Below are positions 1 to 5,245 of a stretch of DNA of 5,777 nucleotides, one piece after another. This stretch comes from Actinomycetes bacterium (GTDB taxonomy: Bacteria > Actinomycetota > Actinomycetes > Streptosporangiales > Streptosporangiaceae): positions 1 through 5,777 of the forward strand of contig JAFACJ010000392.1 in the NCBI GenBank assembly GCA_023425615.1, given 5' to 3'. A program made the position numbers and the translations under genes. Each line of letters begins with the position of its first letter. The first letter of the stretch is position 1. The notes beneath the pieces were generated by a model. The model searched no databases, was not told the origin of the DNA, and saw only the letters and a program-made list of their open reading frames with translations.

Positions 1-1063
1 TGTGGACGTCGCGGTGCAGCAGCCCGGCCCGGTCCAGCTCGCCCAGCAGGGCGGGGATGCCGCCGGCCCGGTGCACGTCCTCGACGTGGTACTTGGCGGT
101 GGCGGGCGCGACCTTGCAGATGCAGGGGACGCGGCGGGAGAGCTCGTCGATCTCCTTCAGGCCGAAGTCGACGCGCGCCTCGCGGGCCGCGGCCAGCAGG
201 TGCAGGATGGTGTTGGTGGAGCCGCCCATGGCCACGTCCAGGGCCATCGCGTTCTCGAAGGCGTCGCGGGTGGCGATCGACAGCGGCAGGACCGACTCGT
301 CGTCCTGCTCGTAGTAGCGCCGGGAGATGTCCATGATCACGCGCCCGGCCTCCTGGAAGAGCGCCTTGCGGGCGGCGTGGGTGGCCAGCGTGGTGCCGTT
401 GCCCGGCAGCGCCAGGCCCAGGGCCTCGGTGAGGCAGTTCATGGAGTTGGCGGTGAACATGCCCGAGCACGAACCGCAGGTCGGGCAGGCGTTCTCCTCC
501 ATCTCATCGAGGTCGGCCTGGGAGACCGACTCGTCGGCAGCGGCGATCATCGGGTCGATGAGGTCGAGCTTGCGCACGGTCTTGGCGGTGCCGTCGACGA
601 CGGTGACCTTGCCGGCCTCCATCGGGCCGCCGGAGACGAAGACGGTGGGGATGTTCAGGCGCAGCGCGGCGATGAGCATACCCGGGGTGATCTTGTCGCA
701 GTTCGACAGGCAGATCAGCGCGTCGGCGCAGTGCGCCTGGACCATGTACTCCACGGCGTCGGCGATCAGCTCGCGGGAGGGCAGCGAGTAGAGCATGCCG
801 CCGTGGCCCATGGCGATGCCGTCGTCGACCGCGATGGTGTTGAACTCGCGCGGGACGCCGCCGGCCTCGCGCACCGCGTCGGCCACGACCTGGCCGACCT
901 CGCGCAGGTGCACATGGCCGGGCACGAACTGGGTGAAGCTGTTGGCGATCGCGACGATCGGCTTGCCGAAGTCCTCACGGGCGACGCCGGTGGCGCGCAG
1001 CAGGGCGCGCGCGCCGGCCATGTTCCGGCCGTGGGTGACGGTACGAGACCTGAGCGCAGGCAT
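1..1063 (-). CDS. ilvD: Dihydroxy-acid dehydratase IlvD, N-terminal 354 residues (3' end outside window)
   Basis: Dehydrates 2,3-dihydroxy-3-methylbutanoate and 2,3-dihydroxy-3-methylpentanoate to the 2-keto acids that give valine, leucine and isoleucine; cytoplasmic. Translation from the ATG at 1063 reads like the E. coli-type enzyme from its first residues ([12 protein letters not shown] at 10-21, [14 protein letters not shown] at 41-54). Visible active-site features are the DDGIAMGH motif (Asp80/Asp81), SNCDK (Cys122, Asp123 and Lys124, the lysine that is carbamylated in the family) and [10 protein letters not shown] (193-202), which supplies further cluster cysteines. The Cys-rich pattern is that of the E. 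coli-like subgroup, rather than the PGACGGMYTANTM form of plant and mycobacterial [2Fe-2S] enzymes. E. coli IlvD is about 616 residues, so roughly 57% is present. A GGGAGAG stretch (1071-1077) is the likely ribosome site. It lies downstream of the NERD gene but is probably separated from it by a hairpin. No frameshift is seen. Confidence 0.97.
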   Translation of the reverse strand, partial: MPALRSRTVTHGRNMAGARALLRATGVAREDFGKPIVAIANSFTQFVPGHVHLREVGQVVADAVREAGGVPREFNTIAVDDGIAMGHGGMLYSLPSRELIADAVEYMVQAHCADALICLSNCDKITPGMLIAALRLNIPTVFVSGGPMEAGKVTVVDGTAKTVRKLDLIDPMIAAADESVSQADLDEMEENACPTCGSCSGMFTANSMNCLTEALGLALPGNGTTLATHAARKALFQEAGRVIMDISRRYYEQDDESVLPLSIATRDAFENAMALDVAMGGSTNTILHLLAAAREARVDFGLKEIDELSRRVPCICKVAPATAKYHVEDVHRAGGIPALLGELDRAGLLHRDVH

Positions 1064-1155
1064 GAAGGGACTCTCCCAACCGTGGATCTGGAGGTGGGTG
1101 GCCCCGGGTAGGGGGCGGCACGAAGGAAGTCGGTGACGCCAGCCTACCGAACGAC

Positions 1156-1183
1156 GGCACCCCGGCTGCTCTGGCGGGGCGCC
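1156..1183 (-). terminator. Hairpin after the NERD-domain gene, probable terminator
   Basis: Starting 5 bases after the stop codon of the NERD gene, the minus-strand transcript reads GGCGCCCCG, a 10-base loop, then CGGGGUGCC. These arms form nine consecutive pairs, including one G-U wobble. On the plus strand the wobble position becomes an A/C mismatch, so the structure is strongest in the minus-strand RNA, as expected for a terminator of that gene. There is no U tract after it, as is common for actinobacterial hairpin terminators, so its activity is inferred. Confidence 0.5.
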
Positions 1184-1188
1184 GAGGC

Positions 1189-1953
1189 TCAGTCGAACTT
1201 CGACGGGAGGACGCGCTCGGCGGCGTCGGCGATCCGCTCCACCTCCTCGGGGGAGAGGACCTCGGGTCGCTTGCGCAGGTAGGCCTTGGCCTTGCTCCCG
1301 GAGTAGACGTCCACGTTCCGCACGGTCATCACCCGCCAGGGGATGGGCGGCCCGTAGATCGCCACCGAGGGCTGCACCGGGATCTCCTGGCCCAGTGCCA
1401 GGCTGAGCAGCCTGCTCGCCTGGTTGGCCTCCCAGCGCGCCTCATCCAGCCGGTCCTTCTTCTCGAAGGGGCCGTGGAACAGCCGCATGTGCGACAGGGT
1501 GCGGACGGGCAGCCGTTTGTCCCAGGCCTCGGAGTCGATCGCGAAGACCCCGGTCGGCCCGATGACCAGGTGGTCGATCTGCCCGTCGCTGACCCCGTCG
1601 GCGTCGCGCGGGATGGAGCGGGCGTGCAGGACCCGCCAGCCCTTCTTGCCGAGGCCGCCGAGCTGCTTGGCGGTCTTGCGCTCGGCCGGTGACGCTCGGT
1701 GGCCGCCGTCGCCGGACCGCGCCTTGCGGACGGTGTCGACGATCACCGCGACGATCGCCGCGGTCAGCCCGATGCGCGGGTGGAAGACGATCGCGAACAG
1801 CAGCCCGATGACGATCGCCACGCCGATGCGCAGCAGCCATCGGCGCACGTCGGGGCGGGCGAGCAGCTCTCGGTAGTCGAAGTCGCGGTCCGGCTCGGTC
1901 TCCGGCGGCTGCCCGCGGGTGCCGTCGGTCTCGCCACGGTCGATCATGGCCAT
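1189..1953 (-). CDS. Membrane-anchored NERD (nuclease-related) domain protein
   Basis: 254 residues. Residues 1-38 are polar and acidic. Two hydrophobic segments follow (about 40-57 and 61-73), then a basic linker and a NERD-type domain at about 88-205. The core is recognisable: ERKTAKQL (91-98), [10 protein letters not shown] (106-115), then [16 protein letters not shown] (126-141), matching the family pattern IDHxxxGPxGVFxIDxK. The acidic residues Glu91, Asp127 and Asp140 are present, but the usual lysine two residues after Asp140 is Glu142 (codon at 1528-1530, GAG), although Trp144 is kept. NERD is distantly related to restriction-type nuclease folds and its role is poorly defined; with the lysine missing, nuclease activity is doubtful here. 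The ATG at 1953 is preferred over the in-frame ATG at 1947 because AGGAGGGG (1961-1968) lies 9 bases before it, counting from AGGAGG. It appears monocistronic, between the phosphatase gene and ilvD. The domain call is firm; function is unknown. Confidence 0.85.
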   Translation of the reverse strand: MAMIDRGETDGTRGQPPETEPDRDFDYRELLARPDVRRWLLRIGVAIVIGLLFAIVFHPRIGLTAAIVAVIVDTVRKARSGDGGHRASPAERKTAKQLGGLGKKGWRVLHARSIPRDADGVSDGQIDHLVIGPTGVFAIDSEAWDKRLPVRTLSHMRLFHGPFEKKDRLDEARWEANQASRLLSLALGQEIPVQPSVAIYGPPIPWRVMTVRNVDVYSGSKAKAYLRKRPEVLSPEEVERIADAAERVLPSKFD

Positions 1954-1960
1954 AGCTCAA

Positions 1961-1968
1961 CCCCTCCT
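1961..1968 (-). promoter_or_regulatory. Ribosome binding site of the NERD gene
   Basis: Minus-strand AGGAGGGG is a near-perfect Shine-Dalgarno sequence. Its AGGAGG core ends 9 bases before the ATG at 1953, which decides that start over the second ATG six bases further in. Confidence 0.75.
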
Positions 1969-2094
1969 GGGAAACGGACTTCTCATCGTCGGCACCGGTC
2001 CCACGTACATGATCCTCTGCGCGCAGCGTAACCAGGCCCGTGGACGGTCGCCTAGGGGTGTCCGGTTAACAGTTTTCTTGCCTCTCCGGGCGGA

Positions 2095-2121
2095 TTGACA
2101 ACATTTACCAACGGGTAGATT
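2095..2121 (+). promoter_or_regulatory. Promoter-like hexamers with embedded palindrome, orientation unexplained
   Basis: In the 214-bp gap between the NERD gene and the phosphatase gene, the plus strand has a perfect TTGACA (2095-2100) and TAGATT (2116-2121) 15 bases apart, which is shorter than the usual 16-18. Between and overlapping them is the imperfect palindrome TTACC-AACG-GGTAG (2105-2118), which looks like a TetR-type operator. No plus-strand gene follows; a transcript from here would run antisense into the 3' end of the phosphatase gene. Both NERD and phosphatase genes are on the minus strand, so the palindrome may instead control the NERD promoter from upstream. On the minus strand a TTGTCA (2101-2096) is visible but no good -10 follows it. 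The rest of 1954-2167 shows no gene and no clear terminator. Confidence 0.25.
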
Positions 2122-2167
2122 CACCCTTACCACGGCGACCGGTTGTGGCCTGAGCGGGGTGGGCGGT

Positions 2168-3301
2168 TCATCTCCGCCAGAGCAGCACCAGCGCGCAGTC
2201 GTCGTCATGTGCCGCGGAGAGGGACTGGACGATCTCCCTGGCGCCCTGCCGGAACCCGCGCGGGATCAGCCGCTCGGCCTCGCCCAGCAGGGCGTCGATG
2301 CCCGCGTCCAGATCCCGGCCCGGCGTCTCCACCAGGCCGTCGGTGTAGAGCATGAGCGCGTCGCCGGGGCCCAGCCTGCCGGACTCGGGCTCGCACTTGA
2401 GGTCGGGGACGACGCCGAGCACCACGCCCTTGGCCGTGCCCACCTGCCAGGTGCCGCTGGCCGAGGCGAACTTGACGGCGGGGGGATGCCCGGCGGACTC
2501 GACGGTGTACTCCCCGGTCTCCAGGTCGATGACGACATGGACCGCGGTGACGAACCCCTCGTCCCAGCGCTGCCGGTGGAGGTAGTTGTTGCACGCCGAG
2601 AGGAAGCCCTCGGGGTGGACGGAGCCCAGGAGCCCGCCGAAGGCGCCGGAGAGCATGAGCGCCCTGGTCCCCGCCTCGATGCCCTTGCCCGAGACGTCGA
2701 CCAGCGCCACTTCGAGCAGGTCGCGCTCGCCGTCGGTCGAGCGGTGCCGGCAGGAGACGACGAAGTCGCCGCCGAAGGAGGAGCCGCCGGCCTGGGCCAG
2801 CTCCACCTTGCTGTCCCAGCCCTGGGGCAGCGCCGGGATCTGGCCCTGCCGGTTGAGCCGGTCGCGCAGCTCCAGCAGCATCGACTCGCCGCGCAGGCCC
2901 TGGACGCCCAGCTGCTGGCGGGTGCGCGACAGGGACAGGCCGAGCAGGGTGGTCAGCGCCAGGGTGATCACGGTGCCGGGGGAGAAGCCGCGGTCCAGGA
3001 CGAGCGAGTCGATGCTGAGGACCGTCGCGACCACGACGAGCAGCGCGATGAAGGCGCGCACCCGCAGCACCAGGCCGCCGGCCAGGACGATGAGCACCAG
3101 GCCGCTGGGCGGGAACCACTGCTGGGAGACGAGGGTGGTGCCCAGGCACATGAGGAGCGAGACGAGGGTGAGCCCGGCGAAGAGGTAGCGCTCGCGGAAG
3201 CGCCCCCGTCTCAGCCAGCGGTAAAGGGTCACCAGGAAGGGCACGCGCCTCAGCTGGGCACGTACCTTCGGCGGGAGCAGGTGAACCAGGCGCTGAAGCA
3301 T
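2168..3301 (-). CDS. Four-helix membrane protein with SpoIIE/PP2C-type serine phosphatase domain
   Basis: 377 residues from the preferred ATG. A basic juxtamembrane stretch (about 12-38) is followed by four hydrophobic segments (about 40-58, 66-80, 83-102, 107-124), a short linker that may be helical (125-150), and a PPM/SpoIIE domain (about 160-377). All key motifs are present: FGGDF (176-180, Asp179), VDVSGKG (201-207, Asp202), SAGHPP (269-274), LYTDGLVE (318-325, Asp321) and HDDDCALVLL (365-374). The metal-binding aspartates are therefore intact and the enzyme should be active. Relatives such as RsbU and SpoIIE dephosphorylate anti-sigma-factor antagonists (STAS proteins), but no such partner, kinase or sigma factor is encoded here, so the substrate is unknown. 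The start is uncertain. The frame stays open to a TTG at 3424, but residues before the ATG at 3301 look non-coding and would run across the operator region; GTG 3313 is another option. No start has a clear Shine-Dalgarno sequence. Divergent from the metal-transport operon. Confidence 0.9.
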   Translation of the reverse strand: MLQRLVHLLPPKVRAQLRRVPFLVTLYRWLRRGRFRERYLFAGLTLVSLLMCLGTTLVSQQWFPPSGLVLIVLAGGLVLRVRAFIALLVVVATVLSIDSLVLDRGFSPGTVITLALTTLLGLSLSRTRQQLGVQGLRGESMLLELRDRLNRQGQIPALPQGWDSKVELAQAGGSSFGGDFVVSCRHRSTDGERDLLEVALVDVSGKGIEAGTRALMLSGAFGGLLGSVHPEGFLSACNNYLHRQRWDEGFVTAVHVVIDLETGEYTVESAGHPPAVKFASASGTWQVGTAKGVVLGVVPDLKCEPESGRLGPGDALMLYTDGLVETPGRDLDAGIDALLGEAERLIPRGFRQGAREIVQSLSAAHDDDCALVLLWRR

Positions 3302-3311
3302 GTCGCCCGCC

Positions 3312-3317
3312 ACTGTA
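3312..3317 (-). promoter_or_regulatory. Possible -10 hexamer (TACAGT) of the phosphatase gene
   Basis: Minus-strand TACAGT fits the TAnnnT pattern and ends 10 bases before the ATG at 3301, a spacing that would give an almost leaderless transcript. This would explain the missing Shine-Dalgarno sequence. The only TTG-type -35 nearby (TTGCCA) is 21 bases upstream, too far for a standard promoter, so this is weak. Confidence 0.2.
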
Positions 3318-3334
3318 CCGAGGGAATCGCGTGG

Positions 3335-3357
3335 AGGGTGGCAATCGACCTCACCCT
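3335..3357. repeat. Perfect 6-bp inverted repeat AGGGTG / CACCCT, 11-base spacer
   Basis: The arms are at 3335-3340 and 3352-3357. The dyad lies 34 bases before the preferred start of the phosphatase gene and about 30 bases from the Nur-like box. It could be an operator for the phosphatase gene or chance in GC-rich DNA; no known regulator consensus was recognised. Confidence 0.3.
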
Positions 3358-3387
3358 TATTCCCCGGCCGCCGCTCCTCTTTTGCTG

Positions 3388-3404
3388 TTGCGAGCGTCTT
3401 GCAA
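3388..3404 (+). promoter_or_regulatory. Candidate Nur box (nickel-responsive Fur-family operator)
   Basis: The sequence is TTGCGA, five spacer bases (GCGTC), then TTGCAA. The published Nur consensus in Streptomyces coelicolor is tTGCaa-N5-ttGCAA, so 11 of 12 defined positions match at exactly the right spacing; only the fifth base of the left arm differs. The right arm is also the best candidate -35 hexamer for the transport operon, so Nur with bound nickel would be placed to block RNA polymerase. The box lies about 60 bases before the cbiM start. The downstream genes encode a Ni/Co transporter, which makes a chance match less likely. The nur gene is not in this window. Confidence 0.6.
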
Positions 3405-3427
3405 TTACTCTTGGCAGGTTCCAAAAT
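3399..3427 (+). promoter_or_regulatory. Candidate promoter of the metal-transport operon
   Basis: TTGCAA (3399-3404) and CAAAAT (3422-3427) are separated by 17 bases; each matches the vegetative consensus at 4 of 6 positions. Transcription would start near 3434, leaving a leader of about 30 bases, too short for a cobalamin riboswitch. The local AT richness compared with the flanking genes supports a promoter in this interval. A TATAGG at 3441-3446 was considered as -10 but has no -35 at a workable distance. Confidence 0.35.
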
Positions 3428-3448
3428 AACGGCAAAGTCCTATAGGCA

Positions 3449-3456
3449 GGGAGGAA
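3449..3456 (+). promoter_or_regulatory. Ribosome binding site of cbiM
   Basis: GGGAGGAA is a strong Shine-Dalgarno sequence; its GGAGG core (3450-3454) ends 9 bases before the GTG start at 3464. With the need for an MH N-terminus, it fixes that start. Confidence 0.7.
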
Positions 3457-3463
3457 CCACACC

Positions 3464-4165
3464 GTGCACGTTCCCGACGGGTTCATCGACGCCCCGGTGT
3501 CGGTGGCCGCGGGGGTGGTCGCCGCCGCGGGGGTGGCCGTCTCGCTGCGCGGTGCGCGCCGCGAGCTGGACGATCTCACCGCTCCGCTGGCCGGGCTCAC
3601 CGCCGCCTTCGTCTTCGCCGCCCAGATGCTCAACTTCCCCGTCGCCGGAGGCACCAGCGGCCATCTGCTGGGCGGGGCGCTGGCCGCCATCCTGGTCGGC
3701 CCGTGCACCGGGATCCTGGTGGTCTCGGTGGTCCTGCTGGCCCAGGCGCTGATCTTCGCCGACGGCGGTGTCACCGCGCTGGGCGTCAACATCACGACCA
3801 TGGCGATCGTCACGTCCCTGATCGGCTACGGGGTGTTCCGGCTGCTGGTCCGGGTGCTGCCCCGCACCCGCCCGAGCGCGACCGCCGCCGCGTTCGCGGC
3901 CGCGCTGGTCTCGGTGCCCGCGGCCGCCCTCGCCTTCGTCGGCTTCTACGCCGTCGGCGGCACCACCGACGTGCCGCTGTCCACGGTCATCCCGGCCATG
4001 GTCGGCGTCCACCTCCTCATCGGCGTCGGCGAGGGGCTGATCACCGCGCTGACCGTCTCCAGCGTGCTGGCCGTGCGGCCCGACCTGGTCTACGGCGCCC
4101 GCGGCCTGGCGCGGCCGCTGCGGCCGGCGCCGAACGGGAACCTGACCGAGGAGGCGACGGCGTGA
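3464..4165 (+). CDS. cbiM: ECF-type Ni/Co transporter substrate-binding membrane subunit (CbiM/NikM family)
   Basis: 233 residues; the S component that binds and carries the metal ion through the membrane in the CbiMNQO/NikMNQO transporters. The N-terminus MHVPDGF is diagnostic: in NikM the metal is held by the free N-terminal amine and His2, with His67 completing the site. Here His2 and His67 (in GGTSGHLLGG, 62-71) fall at exactly those positions, which confirms the GTG start at 3464. About six to seven hydrophobic segments follow (roughly 10-28, 42-60, 68-97, 105-130, 142-165, 173-200), with GVNITTMAI (106-114) and VGVGEGLITALT near the C-terminus as further family-like blocks. The MHxPDG form resembles NikM-type proteins more than the MHIMEG form of cobalt CbiM, and a Nur-like operator precedes it. 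Nickel is therefore favoured, but cobalt cannot be excluded. First gene of the operon; its stop overlaps the next start by one base. Confidence 0.93.
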   Translation: MHVPDGFIDAPVSVAAGVVAAAGVAVSLRGARRELDDLTAPLAGLTAAFVFAAQMLNFPVAGGTSGHLLGGALAAILVGPCTGILVVSVVLLAQALIFADGGVTALGVNITTMAIVTSLIGYGVFRLLVRVLPRTRPSATAAAFAAALVSVPAAALAFVGFYAVGGTTDVPLSTVIPAMVGVHLLIGVGEGLITALTVSSVLAVRPDLVYGARGLARPLRPAPNGNLTEEATA

Positions 4166-4467
4166 TGAGCCTGAAGCGTCTGCTGGCCGTCGGCGTGCTG
4201 GTCGCCGCCGTCCTGGCCGGGATCGTCAGCTACTACGCCAGCTCCAGCCCCGACGGCCTGGAGAAGGTGGCGCAGGACAAGGGCATCAACGCCAAGGAGG
4301 AGGACCACCGGCTGGGCGACTCGCCCCTCGCCGACTACGGCGTGAAGGGCGTGGACGACGAGCGCGCGTCCGTCGGCCTCGCGGGCGTCATCGGAGTGGG
4401 CGTGGTGCTGGTCGCCGGCACCGGCCTGTTCTGGGGCCTGCGGCGCCGGGAGAAGGCGCACGCCTGA
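4165..4467 (+). CDS. PDGLE-domain small membrane subunit in the CbiN/NikN position
   Basis: 100 residues with two hydrophobic segments (about 5-25 and 70-90) flanking a roughly 45-residue extracytoplasmic loop. The loop opens with SPDGLEKVAQDKG (28-40), the PDGLE motif, and ends with LADYGVKGV (55-63); the tail is basic (RRRE). This is the two-helix partner of NikM/CbiM, thought to help metal loading. It lacks the FGGADG and YEPWF...PPSGE pattern of classical CbiN. The ATG at 4165 overlaps the cbiM stop (TGATG) and GAGGAGG (4148-4154) lies 10 bases before it; the in-frame GTG at 4162 is possible and would add one residue. It is separate here, although some relatives are fused to CbiM. A longer open frame upstream in the same phase is a shadow inside cbiM. 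Confidence 0.88.
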   Translation: MSLKRLLAVGVLVAAVLAGIVSYYASSSPDGLEKVAQDKGINAKEEDHRLGDSPLADYGVKGVDDERASVGLAGVIGVGVVLVAGTGLFWGLRRREKAHA

Positions 4468-4468
4468 G

Positions 4469-5245
4469 ATGGGGGCGGGACACGCGCACGTGCTGTACCG
4501 GCGGGGTGCCTCGCCGGTGCACCTGCTGCCCCCGCACTGCAAGATCCTCGCCACGGTCGGCTTCGTGCTGGCGGTCGTCGCCACGCCCCGCGAGCAGATG
4601 TGGGCCTTCGCCCTCTACGCGCTCCTGCTCGCGGGCGTCGCCGCCTGCGCCGCGGTGCCCTGGGGGTTCCTGGTCCGGCGGGTGGTGATCGAGGTCCCGT
4701 TCGTGGCGTTCGCGCTCCTGCTGCCCTTCATCGCCTCCGGGCCGCGTACGGAGGTGCTGGGCGTGGCGGTCAGCCAGAGCGGCCTGTGGGGCGCCTGGAA
4801 CATCCTGGCCAAGGGCACCCTGGGCGTGCTGGCCTCGATCCTGCTGGCCTCCACCACCGAGCCCAGGGCGCTGCTGCTGGGCGTCGAGCGGCTGCGGGTG
4901 CCGCCGCTGCTCACCCAGATCGCCACTTTCATGTTGCGCTACGGCGATGTCGTGGTGGCGGAGATGCGGCGGATGAGGACGGCGCGCGCCGCCCGCGGCT
5001 TCGAGGCCCGCGACCTGCGCGACGCGCGGGTCCTGGCCCGCTCCCTCGGCTCGCTGTTCCTGCGCTGCTTCGAGCGCGGCGAGCGGGTCTACCTGGCGAT
5101 GGTCAGCCGCGGCTACGACGGGCGCATGCCCGTCCTGGACCGGGTCGGCGCCTCCGGCGCCCAGTGGGCGGCCAGCGCCGTCCTGCCCGCGGCGGCGGCG
5201 GCGGTCGCGCTGGCTGCTTGGATGGCACAGTGGACGCTTCTTTGA
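4469..5245 (+). CDS. cbiQ: ECF transporter T component, CbiQ family
   Basis: 258 residues; the transmembrane coupling subunit that links the ATPase to the metal-binding subunit. The N-terminus has the family-like SPVHLLPPHCKILATV (15-30). Hydrophobic segments lie at about 24-39, 45-64, 72-90, 108-127 and 232-252. The cytoplasmic part carries the two coupling-helix motifs expected of EcfT proteins, AARGF (174-178) and SRGYDG (213-218), whose Arg-Gly pairs contact the ATPase. The ATG at 4469 follows the previous stop by one base; GGGAGAAGG (4448-4456) is a plausible ribosome site at 12 bases. The 3' end overlaps cbiO, consistent with translational coupling. Length is normal and no defect is seen. 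Confidence 0.94.
   Translation: MGAGHAHVLYRRGASPVHLLPPHCKILATVGFVLAVVATPREQMWAFALYALLLAGVAACAAVPWGFLVRRVVIEVPFVAFALLLPFIASGPRTEVLGVAVSQSGLWGAWNILAKGTLGVLASILLASTTEPRALLLGVERLRVPPLLTQIATFMLRYGDVVVAEMRRMRTARAARGFEARDLRDARVLARSLGSLFLRCFERGERVYLAMVSRGYDGRMPVLDRVGASGAQWAASAVLPAAAAAVALAAWMAQWTLL

Noticed and set aside
2..1111. 369-residue plus-strand open frame opposite ilvD
   Set aside because: Composition (Gly/Ala/Val/Asp/His-rich, no domain) is that of an antisense shadow in high-GC DNA; the minus strand gives a clear IlvD match across the whole interval.
1141..1146. TAGGCT on the minus strand as a -10 for ilvD
   Set aside because: No recognisable -35 lies 16-18 bases upstream, where the terminator-like hairpin sits. 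A promoter for ilvD is expected in 1064-1155 but cannot be placed.
2162..2178. GGCGG/CCGCC hairpin around the phosphatase stop codon as a terminator
   Set aside because: Only 5 bp, it includes the last sense codons and has no U tract, so it is too weak to call.
1957..2208. 83-residue minus-strand open frame across the gap upstream of the NERD gene
   Set aside because: It overlaps the end of the phosphatase gene and the NERD ribosome site, has no domain and atypical composition, and covers the AT-rich promoter-like region.
2159..3445. 428-residue plus-strand open frame opposite the phosphatase gene
   Set aside because: Low-complexity Gln/Glu/Ala/Gly-rich shadow; the minus strand carries all SpoIIE/PP2C motifs in order.
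3302..3463. Cobalamin riboswitch before cbiM (a GCCACTG and a GGGAA occur near 3309-3326)
   Set aside because: These short matches are not followed by the AGTC-AGACCTGCC-type core, the interval is too short, and the likely transcript starts after them.
3453..3474. GGAAC/GTTCC hairpin placing the cbiM start codon in its loop
   Set aside because: Only 5 bp with a 12-base loop, and the right arm lies in the conserved HVPDG codons, so the complementarity is easily due to chance and coding constraint.
3440..4012. 190-residue minus-strand open frame opposite cbiM
   Set aside because: Gly/Asp/Gln/His-rich shadow frame; the plus strand encodes CbiM with its metal-site histidines.
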